Of a stretch of DNA of 44,028 bases, positions 1 through 8,632 are shown piece after piece. How positions within the stretch are numbered: position 1 is the first letter of the stretch; each line of letters opens with the position of its first letter. The stretch spans positions 1 through 44,028 of the forward strand of contig JAJTDX010000008.1 in NCBI GenBank assembly GCA_021298235.1, given 5' to 3'. The notes under the pieces are model-generated. The model worked only from the letters and a program-made list of their open reading frames with translations, was not told the origin of the DNA and did not search any database. Position numbers and translations under genes: made by a program. This DNA comes from Cryomorphaceae bacterium (lineage in GTDB: Bacteria; Bacteroidota; Bacteroidia; Flavobacteriales; Crocinitomicaceae).

Positions 1-1164
1 AAACTACATCAGAATTTCCCTTGGATCTGCGTTTGGGATGACCACGAAACCGCGAACAATTCGTTTTCTTCCGGAGCAGAGAACCATGACGCTACAGAGG
101 GAGATTGGTTCGTTAGAAAGGAAAACGGAAAGCAGGCATTTTTTGAATGGCTACCTATCCGACCAAAAGCTGAAGGAAACACTCAAATTTTCCGTTCTTT
201 CGAGTTCGGAAACCTCGCTAATCTGATCATGTTGGACACCCGTCTCGAAGGACGTGATCAACAAGCAGACATCGGAAGCCCAACAATTAACGACTCGTTG
301 CGTACTATTCTCGGTCAAGAACAATTCAATTGGTTGAAAGATGAACTCAGTTCGAGCACACAATCGTGGAAAATTTTAGGAAATCAAGTAATGATGGGCA
401 AAATAAATATTTTTGGAACCCCTATCAATACAGATGGTTGGGACGGTTACCCTGCAGAACGCAAAAGGCTTTATGACCATCTTGAGCAAAACAGCATCAG
501 CAACTTTGTTGTGGCAACAGGAGACATCCATACCAGCTGGGCGATCAATCTTGAAAATGGCAGTTATCCTGTGGGCGTAGAATTTGTAACTCCGAGCGTC
601 ACGTCACCAGGAATTCCCATAAATGCCGGCAGCTTTCTGACATTGGAAAATCCTCATTTGAAATACGTCGAGTTAACCAAAAAAGGGTTTGTTATTTTAG
701 ATATCACTTCTGAAAAAGTACAAGGCGACTGGTACTACATAAATACGATTGATGAACAAAATTCAGGTAACAGCTGCCAAAAATCCTATTTCACAAATTC
801 AGGAACAAACTCATTAGTTTCCACCTCTACGCCCAGCATAGGACATGGCGCTTTCCCAACAGGTCTAGTTGATCCTTGCAATCGTTTTGCAGCTGTTAGC
901 GATTTGAGTGCTCACATTGTCGGAATCTATCCCAACCCTAGTGAACAATTTGTGTATGTGCAACTTTTCAGTAAAGAATCACTTAGGTGGAAATTGATTT
1001 CGAACAATGGAACAGAACTCGCCATGAATCCTACAGGTGAAAAAAAAGACCACAACGGAATATCAACACTTGTTTTTGATATCTCAGGACTATCGAAAGG
1101 GAAATATACTTTAGTATGTGAAACTCCGCTACAAAATAAATCCATTTCTTTCGTCAAGAATTAA
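1..1164 (+). CDS. PhoD-like alkaline phosphatase/phosphodiesterase with T9SS type A sorting tail (5' partial)
   Basis: Frame 1 is open from the first base, so the gene starts upstream of the window; 387 residues are visible. The first ATG in this frame (229) is internal: residues before it carry PhoD-family motifs, VWDDHE near residues 11-16 and FFEWLPIR near 47-54. TGDIHTSWA follows near 173-181 and is the conserved metal-site segment. These enzymes hydrolyse phosphate mono- or diesters outside the cytoplasm with bound metal ions. The last ~85 residues (from about 303, with YPNPS and GKYTL) look like a Por_Secre_tail sorting domain, so the protein is probably exported by the T9SS whose core genes lie at 17.4-23.8 kb. 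The family call is firm; the substrate is unknown. Confidence 0.88.
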   Translation, partial: KLHQNFPWICVWDDHETANNSFSSGAENHDATEGDWFVRKENGKQAFFEWLPIRPKAEGNTQIFRSFEFGNLANLIMLDTRLEGRDQQADIGSPTINDSLRTILGQEQFNWLKDELSSSTQSWKILGNQVMMGKINIFGTPINTDGWDGYPAERKRLYDHLEQNSISNFVVATGDIHTSWAINLENGSYPVGVEFVTPSVTSPGIPINAGSFLTLENPHLKYVELTKKGFVILDITSEKVQGDWYYINTIDEQNSGNSCQKSYFTNSGTNSLVSTSTPSIGHGAFPTGLVDPCNRFAAVSDLSAHIVGIYPNPSEQFVYVQLFSKESLRWKLISNNGTELAMNPTGEKKDHNGISTLVFDISGLSKGKYTLVCETPLQNKSISFVKN

Positions 1165-1196
1165 TAAGTAACGAGAAAGAAGCTGTTGAATTATTA

Positions 1197-1226
1197 TTGC
1201 AAATCCCAACTTTGACGTTATCTTTA
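1197..1226 (+). promoter_or_regulatory. Bacteroidota-type promoter for clpP
   Basis: TTG at 1197-1199 and TATCTTTA at 1219-1226 are separated by 19 bases. This matches the TTG-N(17-23)-TAnnTTTG consensus of Bacteroidota in all but the last base. A transcript from here would have a leader of roughly 20 bases before the clpP ATG at 1252. Confidence 0.5.
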
Positions 1227-1251
1227 GCGTTCAAATTGAAAAAACGAGACT

Positions 1252-1920
1252 ATGTTCGATAAGAATGAATTCAAAAAGTATGCGACGAAACATCATGGCA
1301 TCAATAGCATGTACATGCAACACTACATCGAATCTTCGCTTACGCCTTATATTATAGAAGAGCGTTCGCTCAATATGACGCAAATGGATGTCTTTTCCAG
1401 ACTCATGATGGATAGAATTATATTTCTAGGTACCGGAATAGATGATTATGTGGCGAATATTATCAATGCTCAATTATTATTTTTAGAATCTGTAGATCCA
1501 AACAAAGACATCCAGATTTACCTTAATTCTCCCGGAGGGTCAGTCTACGCCGGATTGGGAATTTATGATACGATGCAATACATCAAACCAGATGTGGCAA
1601 CAATTTGTACAGGAATGGCCGCGTCCATGGGAGCAGTGCTCATGTGTGCAGGAGCAGAAGGCAAGCGTTCTGCATTGAAACACGCACGTGTCATGATCCA
1701 TCAACCACTCGGTGGTGCGCAAGGACAAGCTTCTGATATTGAGATTACTGCGCGGGAAATTCAGAAACTGAAAAAAGAGCTGTATGACATCATCGCGCAT
1801 CACTCTAATCAGACTTATGAAAAAGTTTGGGCAGATTCAGATCGTGATTATTGGATGACTGCCGAAGAAGCCAAAGATTACGGCATGGTGGATGAGGTAC
1901 TCATTCGCAACAAGAAATAA
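1252..1920 (+). CDS. clpP: ATP-dependent Clp protease proteolytic subunit
   Basis: This 222-residue protein is a typical ClpP serine protease. It forms tetradecameric chambers that degrade proteins fed by ClpX or ClpA-type unfoldases. The nucleophile Ser125 sits in GMAASMGA, His150 in MIHQPLGG, and the acidic triad member is expected in WADSDRD near residue 195. The N-terminal ~30 residues before TPYIIEE are somewhat longer than in E. coli and may be a processed propeptide. clpX follows 62 bases downstream on the same strand, the usual pairing. A good promoter lies at 1197-1226. Normal length; assignment secure. Confidence 0.97.
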   Translation: MFDKNEFKKYATKHHGINSMYMQHYIESSLTPYIIEERSLNMTQMDVFSRLMMDRIIFLGTGIDDYVANIINAQLLFLESVDPNKDIQIYLNSPGGSVYAGLGIYDTMQYIKPDVATICTGMAASMGAVLMCAGAEGKRSALKHARVMIHQPLGGAQGQASDIEITAREIQKLKKELYDIIAHHSNQTYEKVWADSDRDYWMTAEEAKDYGMVDEVLIRNKK

Positions 1921-1922
1921 AT

Positions 1923-1930
1923 TAACTTTG
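1923..1930 (+). promoter_or_regulatory. Candidate -7 box upstream of clpX
   Basis: TAACTTTG is an exact TAnnTTTG match just after the clpP stop codon. No TTG is found at the right distance upstream, so the -33 element is weak. Initiation from this box would begin at about 1936-1938, directly at the foot of the hairpin at 1940-1969. Confidence 0.35.
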
Positions 1931-1939
1931 CAAAGAACA

Positions 1940-1975
1940 TGTATGGTCCGGTGCCAACCGGATCGTACCTTTTTT
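1940..1975 (+). terminator. Stem-loop plus T-run between clpP and clpX
   Basis: TGTATGGTCCGG (1940-1951) pairs with CCGGATCGTACC (1958-1969), including G-T wobbles and one outer mismatch, around the loop TGCCAA. Six T residues follow at 1970-1975. This has the form of an intrinsic terminator or attenuator. The clpX ATG at 1983 lies only seven bases beyond the T-run, so it could also act on clpX translation or mRNA stability. Confidence 0.6.
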
Positions 1976-1982
1976 GATTAGT

Positions 1983-3212
1983 ATGTCGAAAAAAGATTCA
2001 GGTTGTTCCTTTTGCGGTAGAAGCAGAAATGAAGTAGGAATGCTAATTGCGGGTATTTCGGGTCATATCTGTGAATCTTGCATCGATCAGGCGCACTCTA
2101 TAGTGAAAGAAGAGGACGACCTGAACAAAAAGAAAAAATCATCGGCTGCTTTCGTGAACGTACTTAAGCCTCAAGAGATAAAACGCCAACTGGATGAATA
2201 TGTGATCGGTCAGGAGGATGCCAAAAAAGTGCTGTCTGTAGCAGTGTACAATCATTATAAACGTTTGAACCAGCCTGCACTGAAGGATGAAGTTGAAATT
2301 GAAAAATCCAACGTTATTCTTGTCGGGAGGACTGGAACCGGTAAAACCTTATTGGCAAAAACGATTGCCAAAATGCTGAATGTACCTTTTTGTATCGCCG
2401 ACGCAACCGTTCTTACAGAGGCAGGATATGTTGGAGAAGACGTTGAAAGTATACTTTCCCGACTGCTTCAAGCTTCTGATTACAATGTAGAAGCAGCTCA
2501 ACAAGGAATTGTTTTCATAGATGAGATCGATAAGATTGCTCGTAAAAGTGACAATCCATCTATTACTCGTGATGTTTCTGGCGAAGGTGTTCAACAAGCG
2601 CTTTTGAAATTACTTGAAGGATCAGTGGTGAATGTTCCACCTCAGGGAGGAAGGAAACATCCTGAACAGAAAATGCTTCAGATAGACACCAAGAATATTT
2701 TGTTTATCTGTGGAGGAGCCTTCGACGGCATTGAAAAACTCATTGCTTCCAGAGTGAATCGTCAAACTATTGGATTTTCCAGTGCAGAGGAGGAGCGAAT
2801 TGATTCGGAAAGCTTACTGAAATACATTAACCCGACAGACATTAAAACCTTCGGCTTGATTCCTGAATTGATCGGACGCTTTCCTGTCCTCACGTTTCTT
2901 GAACCACTTGATGCAGCGAGTCTGAGACGAATACTCACTGAACCTAAAAATGCGCTGGTGAAGCAATACGTTCGACTGTTTGAAATAGATGGCGTTAAAC
3001 TGCATTTCGATGCTGATGTTTTAGATTTTATCGTCAAGAAAGCAATTGAATTCAAATTAGGAGCCCGAGGTTTACGGTCGATCTGTGAAGCGATTTTGAA
3101 TGATGCGATGTACGAACTTCCATCCAAAAACGAAAGTGAGTTCCGATTGAGTTTGAGCTATGCCGAAGCTCAGTTTTCCAAATCGAAGATTGCAAAGTTA
3201 AAAGTAGCTTAG
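1983..3212 (+). CDS. clpX: ATP-dependent Clp protease ATP-binding subunit ClpX
   Basis: ClpX unfolds tagged proteins and feeds them to ClpP. The start is the ATG at 1983 (409 residues); an in-frame TTG at 1974 lies in the T-run of the hairpin and is unlikely. The N-terminal zinc-binding domain has Cys8, Cys11, Cys30 and Cys33. The AAA+ domain shows Walker A near 115-122, GYVGEDVES pore loop, Walker [11 protein letters not shown], the RKH loop (GGRKHPEQK) and ELIGRFP. Walker A reads GRTGTGKT, where ClpX normally has GPTG; Arg116 is encoded by AGG at 2328-2330. All other signatures are intact. Confidence 0.96.
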   Translation: MSKKDSGCSFCGRSRNEVGMLIAGISGHICESCIDQAHSIVKEEDDLNKKKKSSAAFVNVLKPQEIKRQLDEYVIGQEDAKKVLSVAVYNHYKRLNQPALKDEVEIEKSNVILVGRTGTGKTLLAKTIAKMLNVPFCIADATVLTEAGYVGEDVESILSRLLQASDYNVEAAQQGIVFIDEIDKIARKSDNPSITRDVSGEGVQQALLKLLEGSVVNVPPQGGRKHPEQKMLQIDTKNILFICGGAFDGIEKLIASRVNRQTIGFSSAEEERIDSESLLKYINPTDIKTFGLIPELIGRFPVLTFLEPLDAASLRRILTEPKNALVKQYVRLFEIDGVKLHFDADVLDFIVKKAIEFKLGARGLRSICEAILNDAMYELPSKNESEFRLSLSYAEAQFSKSKIAKLKVA

Positions 3213-3412
3213 ATTAATTCAAATCCTTACTTCTAGTTAACTTAAATATGGATTAATTCAACCTTGTTAACTGCTTGGTTTCTTTCATGCTAAACTTAAA
3301 TAAGTCTAAGTTGCTAAAACACCGCTTCAATTTTTGGTGATAAATTAATACCTTCTTAATTCAAGTTGATAAAAGTAATTGCATCTTTGAAGTTAAAAGA
3401 TCCTATTAAGGA

Positions 3413-5928
3413 ATGAGATTGATAATTGCGTTAATTGTAGTGTCTTCTGCTTTTAGTGGACGGTATATTTCTCAAACTCTAATTATCAACGAAGTTTCAA
3501 ATGGTTCAGCCGGGAATCAAGAATATGTAGAATTTGTCGTCGTAAGCAATTCAGCCATTTATGACTGTGGCACCACAGTTCCTCCATGTATTGATATCAG
3601 AGGTTGGATTTTCGATGATAATAGTGGATACCATGGCACAGGAGGGGTGGCGCCAGGTGCAGTTCGGTTTTCTCAAGACCCTTTGTGGGCCTGCGTTCCC
3701 TTAGGCACTATAATAGTTCTCTATAATAATGCGGATCCCAATATTTCATTACCGGCTCAAGATTTAAGCTTAACTGATGGAAATTGTTCAATTATTGCCC
3801 CGATGAATAACACTTCATTATTTGAGTCAAATCCGAGTACTCCAGGAGCAATTGCCTGTTCCTATCCTGATTTAGGATGGATCAATGGCGGAAATTGGAA
3901 CAATACGCTACTGGCAAATTCAGGTGATTGTGCAAGAATTGTTGATCTTTCAGGATGTGAAGTATTTTCACTGTGCTGGGCAACAGCAAATCAAAACAGC
4001 CTCATCTACTTCAGTTCGGCGGATCGAATGTTCAAACGCCAGGGGCCCCCAATAATGCATTGAATGCTTCATACATTGCGCAATTCAATAATGGATGTGC
4101 ACCAATTACACCCTTGAACTTGACCTCAGAAATTTCAAATCCGACATGTGGTTGCGACGGCAGTGCCACTGTGACGGCAACTGGATCGATTCCGGATTAC
4201 TCTTATGAATGGTTCGATGCTTCAATGAATCCAATTGGTCAAACCTCTGCATCTGTATCAAATTTGTGTGCTGGAACCTACAACGTTAGGGTAACCTCAG
4301 GTATTGAGTGTGTAGAGCTCATTTCAATTACTCTCACAAATACGAATCCGATCTCTACGCCCCTGTTTACACAAATTCCTCCCGTCTGTGAAGGGGGTTC
4401 TATTTCTTTACCTTTAATATCAAACAACAGCATCTCCGGAAGCTGGTCGCCAGCGATCAACAATTCAACAACCACTACCTACACCTTTACTCCGTCCGCT
4501 GGGCAGTGCGCAACTACCGCCACTATGACCATTGACATCACCGCGCCCGTGACGCCTAACTTCACGCAGGCAGGCCCGTACTGTGCGGGAACAAGCATTC
4601 CTGATCTTCCCCTCACTTCCAACAACAGTATCTCCGGAAGTTGGTCGCCGGCTATCAACACTTCAACCACCGCTACATACACATTTACTCCGTCCGATGG
4701 GCAGTGCGCAACTACTGCCACTATGACCATTGCCATCACCGCGCCCGTGACGCCTAACTTCACGCAGGCAGGCCCGTACTGTGCGGGAACAAGCATTCCT
4801 AATCTTCCCCTCACTTCCAACAACAGTATCTCCGGAAGCTGGTCGCCGGCTATCAACACTACAACCACCACTACGTACACCTTTACTCCATCCACTGGAC
4901 AGTGCGCTACTACCGCCACTATGACCATTGACATCACCGCGCCCGTGACACCTAACTTCACGCAGGCAGGCCCGTACTGTGCGGGAACAAGCATTCCTAA
5001 TCTTCCCCTCACTTCCAACAACAGTATCTCCGGAAGCTGGTCGCCTGCCATCAACAATACAACCACCGCTACATACACCTTTACTCCGTCCGCTGGACAG
5101 TGCGCTACTACTGCCACTATGATCTTAGATATTGTAGAAGTTCCTGAACCAAATTTTAGTGTTTTACCATACAGTCCATGTATTCCAGCAAATATTCAAT
5201 TATACAACGCTTCCAGTGTCAGTGGCAATTGTGAATGGACATTGAGTAACGGTGACACCTATTCCGGCTGCAATGGTCCTGAAATAATACTTAGTGAACC
5301 TGGATGTTACGATGTCACCCTTCAAATTGATGCAGAAGGTTGCATTGGAACTTCCTTTATAGAAAACGCTATTTGTGTCAATTCATCTCCAATTGCAGAT
5401 TTTGACATGAACTCACAGACAATCAGTGAATTAGAATCAACAGTGCAGTTCTTGAACAATTCAACACCAACAGATTCAAATTATTGGTTATTTGGAGACG
5501 GTAATTTTTCTAACGAAGAAAATCCAAGTCATACCTACGAAAATTTCAGTACTGATTCTTATGAAATTTGTTTGATTGTTTCGCAGGATAACTGCACAGA
5601 TACCTCTTGTCAAATTTTAACAATCAAAGATGATTTAGTGTATTTCGTTCCGAATACGTTCACCCCTGATAACGACGAGTACAATAATGAATTCAAGCCA
5701 ATTTTCACTTCAGGTTACAGCCCCTATGATTATGTCTTGTACATCTTTAACAGGTGGGGCGAGATAATTTTTGAATCTCACAATCCTGAATATGGATGGA
5801 ATGGTTCCTATGGAATAAATGAGAATTTCCCATGTCAAGACGGCGTTTATACCTGGAAAATTGAATTTAAACTCTTAGAAAATGATGAGCGTATGATTCT
5901 TAAGGGTCACGTTAATCTATTGAGATAA
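3413..5928 (+). CDS. Secreted lamin-tail/Ig-like repeat protein with T9SS type B sorting domain, frameshifted
   Basis: Two overlapping frames form one gene. The 5' part (3413-~4015) has a hydrophobic signal segment and a lamin-tail-like domain (LIINEVSNG...EYVEFVVV). Reading continues in another frame from ~4016 with GGSNVQTPGAPNN, the natural continuation of that domain. One extra T in the TT at 4015-4016 would restore a single ORF of about 838 residues. Next come near-identical 66-residue repeats (4420-5121), a PKD-like segment (WLFGDGNFSNEENPSHTY) and a C-terminal gliding-motility-type (CHU_C, type B) sorting domain from about VYFVPNTFTPDND. It is probably a cell-surface or secreted adhesin-like protein. 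No slippery heptamer is visible, so the shift is either an assembly error or a real lesion. Confidence 0.8.
4420..5121 (+). repeat. 198-bp tandem repeats, 3.5 copies, in phase with the reading frame
   Basis: The marker AACAACAG(C/T)ATCTCCGGAAG recurs with copy starts at 4420, 4618, 4816 and 5014, an exact period of 198 bases (66 codons). The fourth copy is partial. The copies are nearly identical at the nucleotide level, and each encodes SNNSISGSWSPAIN, then TYTFTPS and GQCATTATM. A diverged half-copy precedes them. Such homogeneity suggests recent duplication or gene conversion, and copy number may be collapsed in the assembly. Confidence 0.93.
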
Positions 5929-5943
5929 ACACATAAGACTGAT

Positions 5944-6723
5944 TCAAAGCCTTACGCCTAGCAGACAAATGTCATCGGTTTGTTCGTGTGAACCTTTCCA
6001 GCGCTCAAATTCTTCTTTTAACAAACTAAATTGTTCACTAAGGTGCAGAGATGCATTTTTCTGAAAGAATTCATGCAACCTGTTTGATCCAAATTTTTTC
6101 GTTTTTTCACCTCCTAGCTGATTCTGAAATCCATCGGAACCCAAATAAAGTAAATCGCCTTTCTCAAACGTTGCGATCTGCACGGAAAATTCCCTGTTCT
6201 CGCTAAACTGCCAACCACCGATTGGAAAATTATTTCCTTTCAGCACTTGGGCCTCACCATTCGATTTAACAATTAGAATCTTGCGATTAGCGCCTGAAAA
6301 ATAAAGCTCATTCTTCATGCGATTTATACAGACCAACGAAATATCGATCCATTCGGTATTGTACAAATAGTCTTTCTGTCCATGGAAACTTTCAATAAAA
6401 CGTTTGTCAATCTCACGAAGAATTTCTGATGTATTGATCAACATTTTATTCATGATGAGGTACTCGAGTTGGTTCAGTACAAACAAGGAAAGCATTGCCG
6501 CCGGAACGCCATGTCCCGTGCAATCCCCAACAGCCAAGTATTGAAAAGGTTCCTTGTTCGCAGTCCAGAAAAAATCTCCTGAAACGTATTCCAGGGGATC
6601 ATATATTACTGCATGTTCACTTGCAATTTGTTCAATGTTCTTCGATTGAGGAAGGACTGAACGCTGAATTATTCCGGCGTATTTTAAATTCTCAATCCAT
6701 TTTTCCTGATCAAATACATTCAT
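5944..6723 (-). CDS. SpoIIE/RsbU-type PP2C serine phosphatase
   Basis: This 259-residue protein is almost entirely a SpoIIE-family phosphatase domain. These Mn/Mg enzymes usually dephosphorylate anti-sigma antagonist or other partner-switch proteins. Metal-binding aspartates are visible in VSGDFFW (Asp50), AVGDCTGHGVPAAM (Asp67), GSDGF (Asp197) and QTDDICLL (Asp250/251). There is no N-terminal TPR, PAS, GAF or membrane sensor; only about 20 residues precede the IQRSVLP helix typical of the family. It stands alone, converging on the repeat protein across a 15-base gap. Its partner is not in the window. Confidence 0.88.
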   Translation of the reverse strand: MNVFDQEKWIENLKYAGIIQRSVLPQSKNIEQIASEHAVIYDPLEYVSGDFFWTANKEPFQYLAVGDCTGHGVPAAMLSLFVLNQLEYLIMNKMLINTSEILREIDKRFIESFHGQKDYLYNTEWIDISLVCINRMKNELYFSGANRKILIVKSNGEAQVLKGNNFPIGGWQFSENREFSVQIATFEKGDLLYLGSDGFQNQLGGEKTKKFGSNRLHEFFQKNASLHLSEQFSLLKEEFERWKGSHEQTDDICLLGVRL

Positions 6724-6810
6724 CCTTATCTCAATTAATTAGTGTAGGTATTTTGGTGAAATTTAAAATTAAGAAATAAACAGATAACGCCTAATGTATT
6801 TTGTATGAGA

Positions 6811-7479
6811 TCAATCAATTTTAAAACGACAGTATTTGATTACGCTTCCTTTGGCAGTGAATAATTTTTCGTAATGCGTTTTAATATGAAAAATTTCTCT
6901 TGTTTGCGCATCAATAGTCTCTGGCAGACTTCCGTATAAATCCCAGGTTAGCTCAAGGCATTCATACCCATGTTCTTTAATTTGCTCTTCGGTGTATTCA
7001 AACAGCAAATCGGAATCGGTTTTCATGTGAATCACACCCTTTGGCTTTAAGATCTTTTTGTAACGTTCAATAAACAAAGGAGAGGACAGACGTTTTCTTG
7101 GCTTCTTTGGTTGTGGATCCGAAAAGGTCAACCAGATTTCATCAATTTCATTTTCGGAGAAATAATCGCAAATAAAATCAATTCTGGTTCGAAGAAATGC
7201 CACATTACCCATCTGCTGTTGCAGTGCCTCTTGCGCTCCAATGAACATCCGCGCCCCTTTAATGTCCAAACCAATAAAATTCTTGTCCGGAAAATGTTTT
7301 GCCAATCCAACCGTATATTCTCCTTTTCCGCAGCCTAGCTCCAAAACTATTGGCGCATCGTTTTTGAAATACTCCGATCGCCATTTTCCCTTCATTGGAA
7401 ACTCATGATTTACAGCAGGTTGAAACACATTATTAAATTCCTGCATCAAGGCAAAACGACGTAACTTATCCTTTCCCAT
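6811..7479 (-). CDS. trmB: tRNA (guanine(46)-N7)-methyltransferase
   Basis: TrmB uses S-adenosylmethionine to make 7-methylguanosine at position 46 in the tRNA variable loop. The 222-residue protein shows the SAM-binding loop LELGCGKGEYTVGLA (46-60), FIGLDIKG (69-75), RTRIDF and the hallmark LTFSDPQPKKPRKR (117-130). Length and motifs are standard. It is the last gene of a minus-strand run from gldB; its start is eight bases after the stop of the DUF2797 gene, so co-transcription is likely. Confidence 0.95.
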   Translation of the reverse strand: MGKDKLRRFALMQEFNNVFQPAVNHEFPMKGKWRSEYFKNDAPIVLELGCGKGEYTVGLAKHFPDKNFIGLDIKGARMFIGAQEALQQQMGNVAFLRTRIDFICDYFSENEIDEIWLTFSDPQPKKPRKRLSSPLFIERYKKILKPKGVIHMKTDSDLLFEYTEEQIKEHGYECLELTWDLYGSLPETIDAQTREIFHIKTHYEKLFTAKGSVIKYCRFKID

Positions 7480-7487
7480 TTTGACAA

Positions 7488-8279
7488 TTAAAACGAAATA
7501 TTGACCTCGTACCCTGTGTGTCTTCGAACATTGAATACATATCCACCTTCAAAAATTAAGTATTGTCCACGAATACCTTGAAGAGTTCCACTGATTGATT
7601 GTGTTTTCTCAAAATTCATACTAGTAAGACGAGTCGGGTATTCTAAAACGGGATAGTTGAACTCAGTAACCTCATCGTCTTCCGTGAAATAGGTTTGCAT
7701 GTCCATAGGCAATTGATCAAACAAGGACCATTTCTCCTCTATTAAGTCAATGGACGTATCTGTTTCGTTTTTGAGCATGCGCTGCCAGTTGGTTTTATCT
7801 GTAAAAAAGGACTTTAAAGCAACTTCGAGAACCCCTGCTTCATACCTGTTTGGTGTAATTGCGAGTTTAATGGCAGCTGAGGCCCCTTGATCAATCCAAC
7901 GGGTAGGAACCTGGGAAGATCTGGTGACTCCTACTTTTACAACATCAGTGGCTGCAAGATAAACGACATGTGAAACATTATGATGAACCTGTTCCCACTC
8001 GGGATCTCGTCCCTCACCGAGATGTGCTCTGCAAAGTTCGGGTCTGATAATACACTCTGAGGCCTCGGCGGAAGATGAAAAACAAGGATAACAAAATCCA
8101 TCTCCAAATGATTTTTTAGTCTGCTTGCCACACGATTGACAAAATAGTCTTCCCGTCCAATCTACTGTGATACTCTGGCCTAGGATATCATTCAGCTTTA
8201 TGAGAGTACTGAATTGCAACGTGTAATTGACCGCTTCCTCCAAAACAGCACTCATTTTCTTAAGAACACCCGTTTCCAT
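7488..8279 (-). CDS. DUF2797 family protein, zinc-ribbon plus GIY-YIG-like core
   Basis: The 263-residue protein matches the uncharacterised DUF2797 family. Cys47-x2-Cys50 and Cys63-x2-Cys66 form a zinc-ribbon-like knuckle, with more cysteines at 76 and 83. A central stretch (VVYLA near 105-109, KVGVTR 115-120, PTRWIDQGA 125-133, then RYEAGVLEVAL) resembles the spacing and conserved residues of GIY-YIG nucleases; that resemblance is my inference. It sits seven bases from gldC and eight from trmB, which suggests an operon, but I know of no link to gliding or tRNA modification. Function unknown. Confidence 0.8.
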   Translation of the reverse strand: METGVLKKMSAVLEEAVNYTLQFSTLIKLNDILGQSITVDWTGRLFCQSCGKQTKKSFGDGFCYPCFSSSAEASECIIRPELCRAHLGEGRDPEWEQVHHNVSHVVYLAATDVVKVGVTRSSQVPTRWIDQGASAAIKLAITPNRYEAGVLEVALKSFFTDKTNWQRMLKNETDTSIDLIEEKWSLFDQLPMDMQTYFTEDDEVTEFNYPVLEYPTRLTSMNFEKTQSISGTLQGIRGQYLIFEGGYVFNVRRHTGYEVNISF

Positions 8280-8286
8280 GAGATTT

Positions 8287-8631
8287 TTATTCGGGCAAAA
8301 TATTCATTTTATCTGCAAAATGGTAACAATAATCCCTAAGATCCTCGCTGATCAGGTGCTCACCGGTAGCTCTTTCAAAAGTATCAGCCATTGTGAGTAA
8401 GGTTTGATGAAAGAATTGCTTCATTTCCTCGATGCTCATATCCTTGGTCCAAAGATCGATCTTCATTGTATTCTTATCTTTTGAATCCCACAGCGAAAGC
8501 AATAATGCACTTGCCGGAGCCTCTTCAACATTTCCATCCTGAGCGGTCCATTTCATGGCAATTGGGAGGTTGTTCTCATTCACGCCAACTTTAATTCTAA
8601 TCTCTGATGTCTTGGTAATTTTATCTTCCAT
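8287..8631 (-). CDS. gldC: Gliding motility protein GldC
   Basis: This 114-residue soluble protein matches GldC of Flavobacteriia in size and sequence (for example TSEIRIKVGVNENNLP near the start and SEDLRDYCYHFADKMNI near the end). GldC is a small accessory factor encoded next to GldB and needed for full gliding; its biochemical role is not known. There is no signal peptide, so it is probably cytoplasmic. It starts one base after the gldB stop, the conserved gldB-gldC arrangement. Confidence 0.92.
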   Translation of the reverse strand: MEDKITKTSEIRIKVGVNENNLPIAMKWTAQDGNVEEAPASALLLSLWDSKDKNTMKIDLWTKDMSIEEMKQFFHQTLLTMADTFERATGEHLISEDLRDYCYHFADKMNILPE

Positions 8632-8632
8632 G

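Noticed and set aside
38..226. A 62-codon plus-strand ORF at the left edge
   Set aside because: It is out of frame with the PhoD-like gene, whose frame is open through this whole region and carries family motifs (VWDDHE, FEWLPIR).
3213..3412. Possible element in the clpX downstream spacer with repeated GATTAATTCAA and AACTTAAATA words
   Set aside because: The words are short, AT-rich and irregularly spaced, with no arms or ORF; this is consistent with ordinary AT-rich spacer.
4005..4025. Programmed -1 frameshifting in the repeat protein
   Set aside because: No X-XXY-YYZ slippery heptamer or following pseudoknot is apparent; a missing T is a simpler explanation.
4479..5117. A 212-codon minus-strand ORF across the repeats
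   Set aside because: It is the mirror of the 198-bp repeat in the sense gene: a stop-free antisense frame in one unit stays open in every copy. It has no start context or family features.
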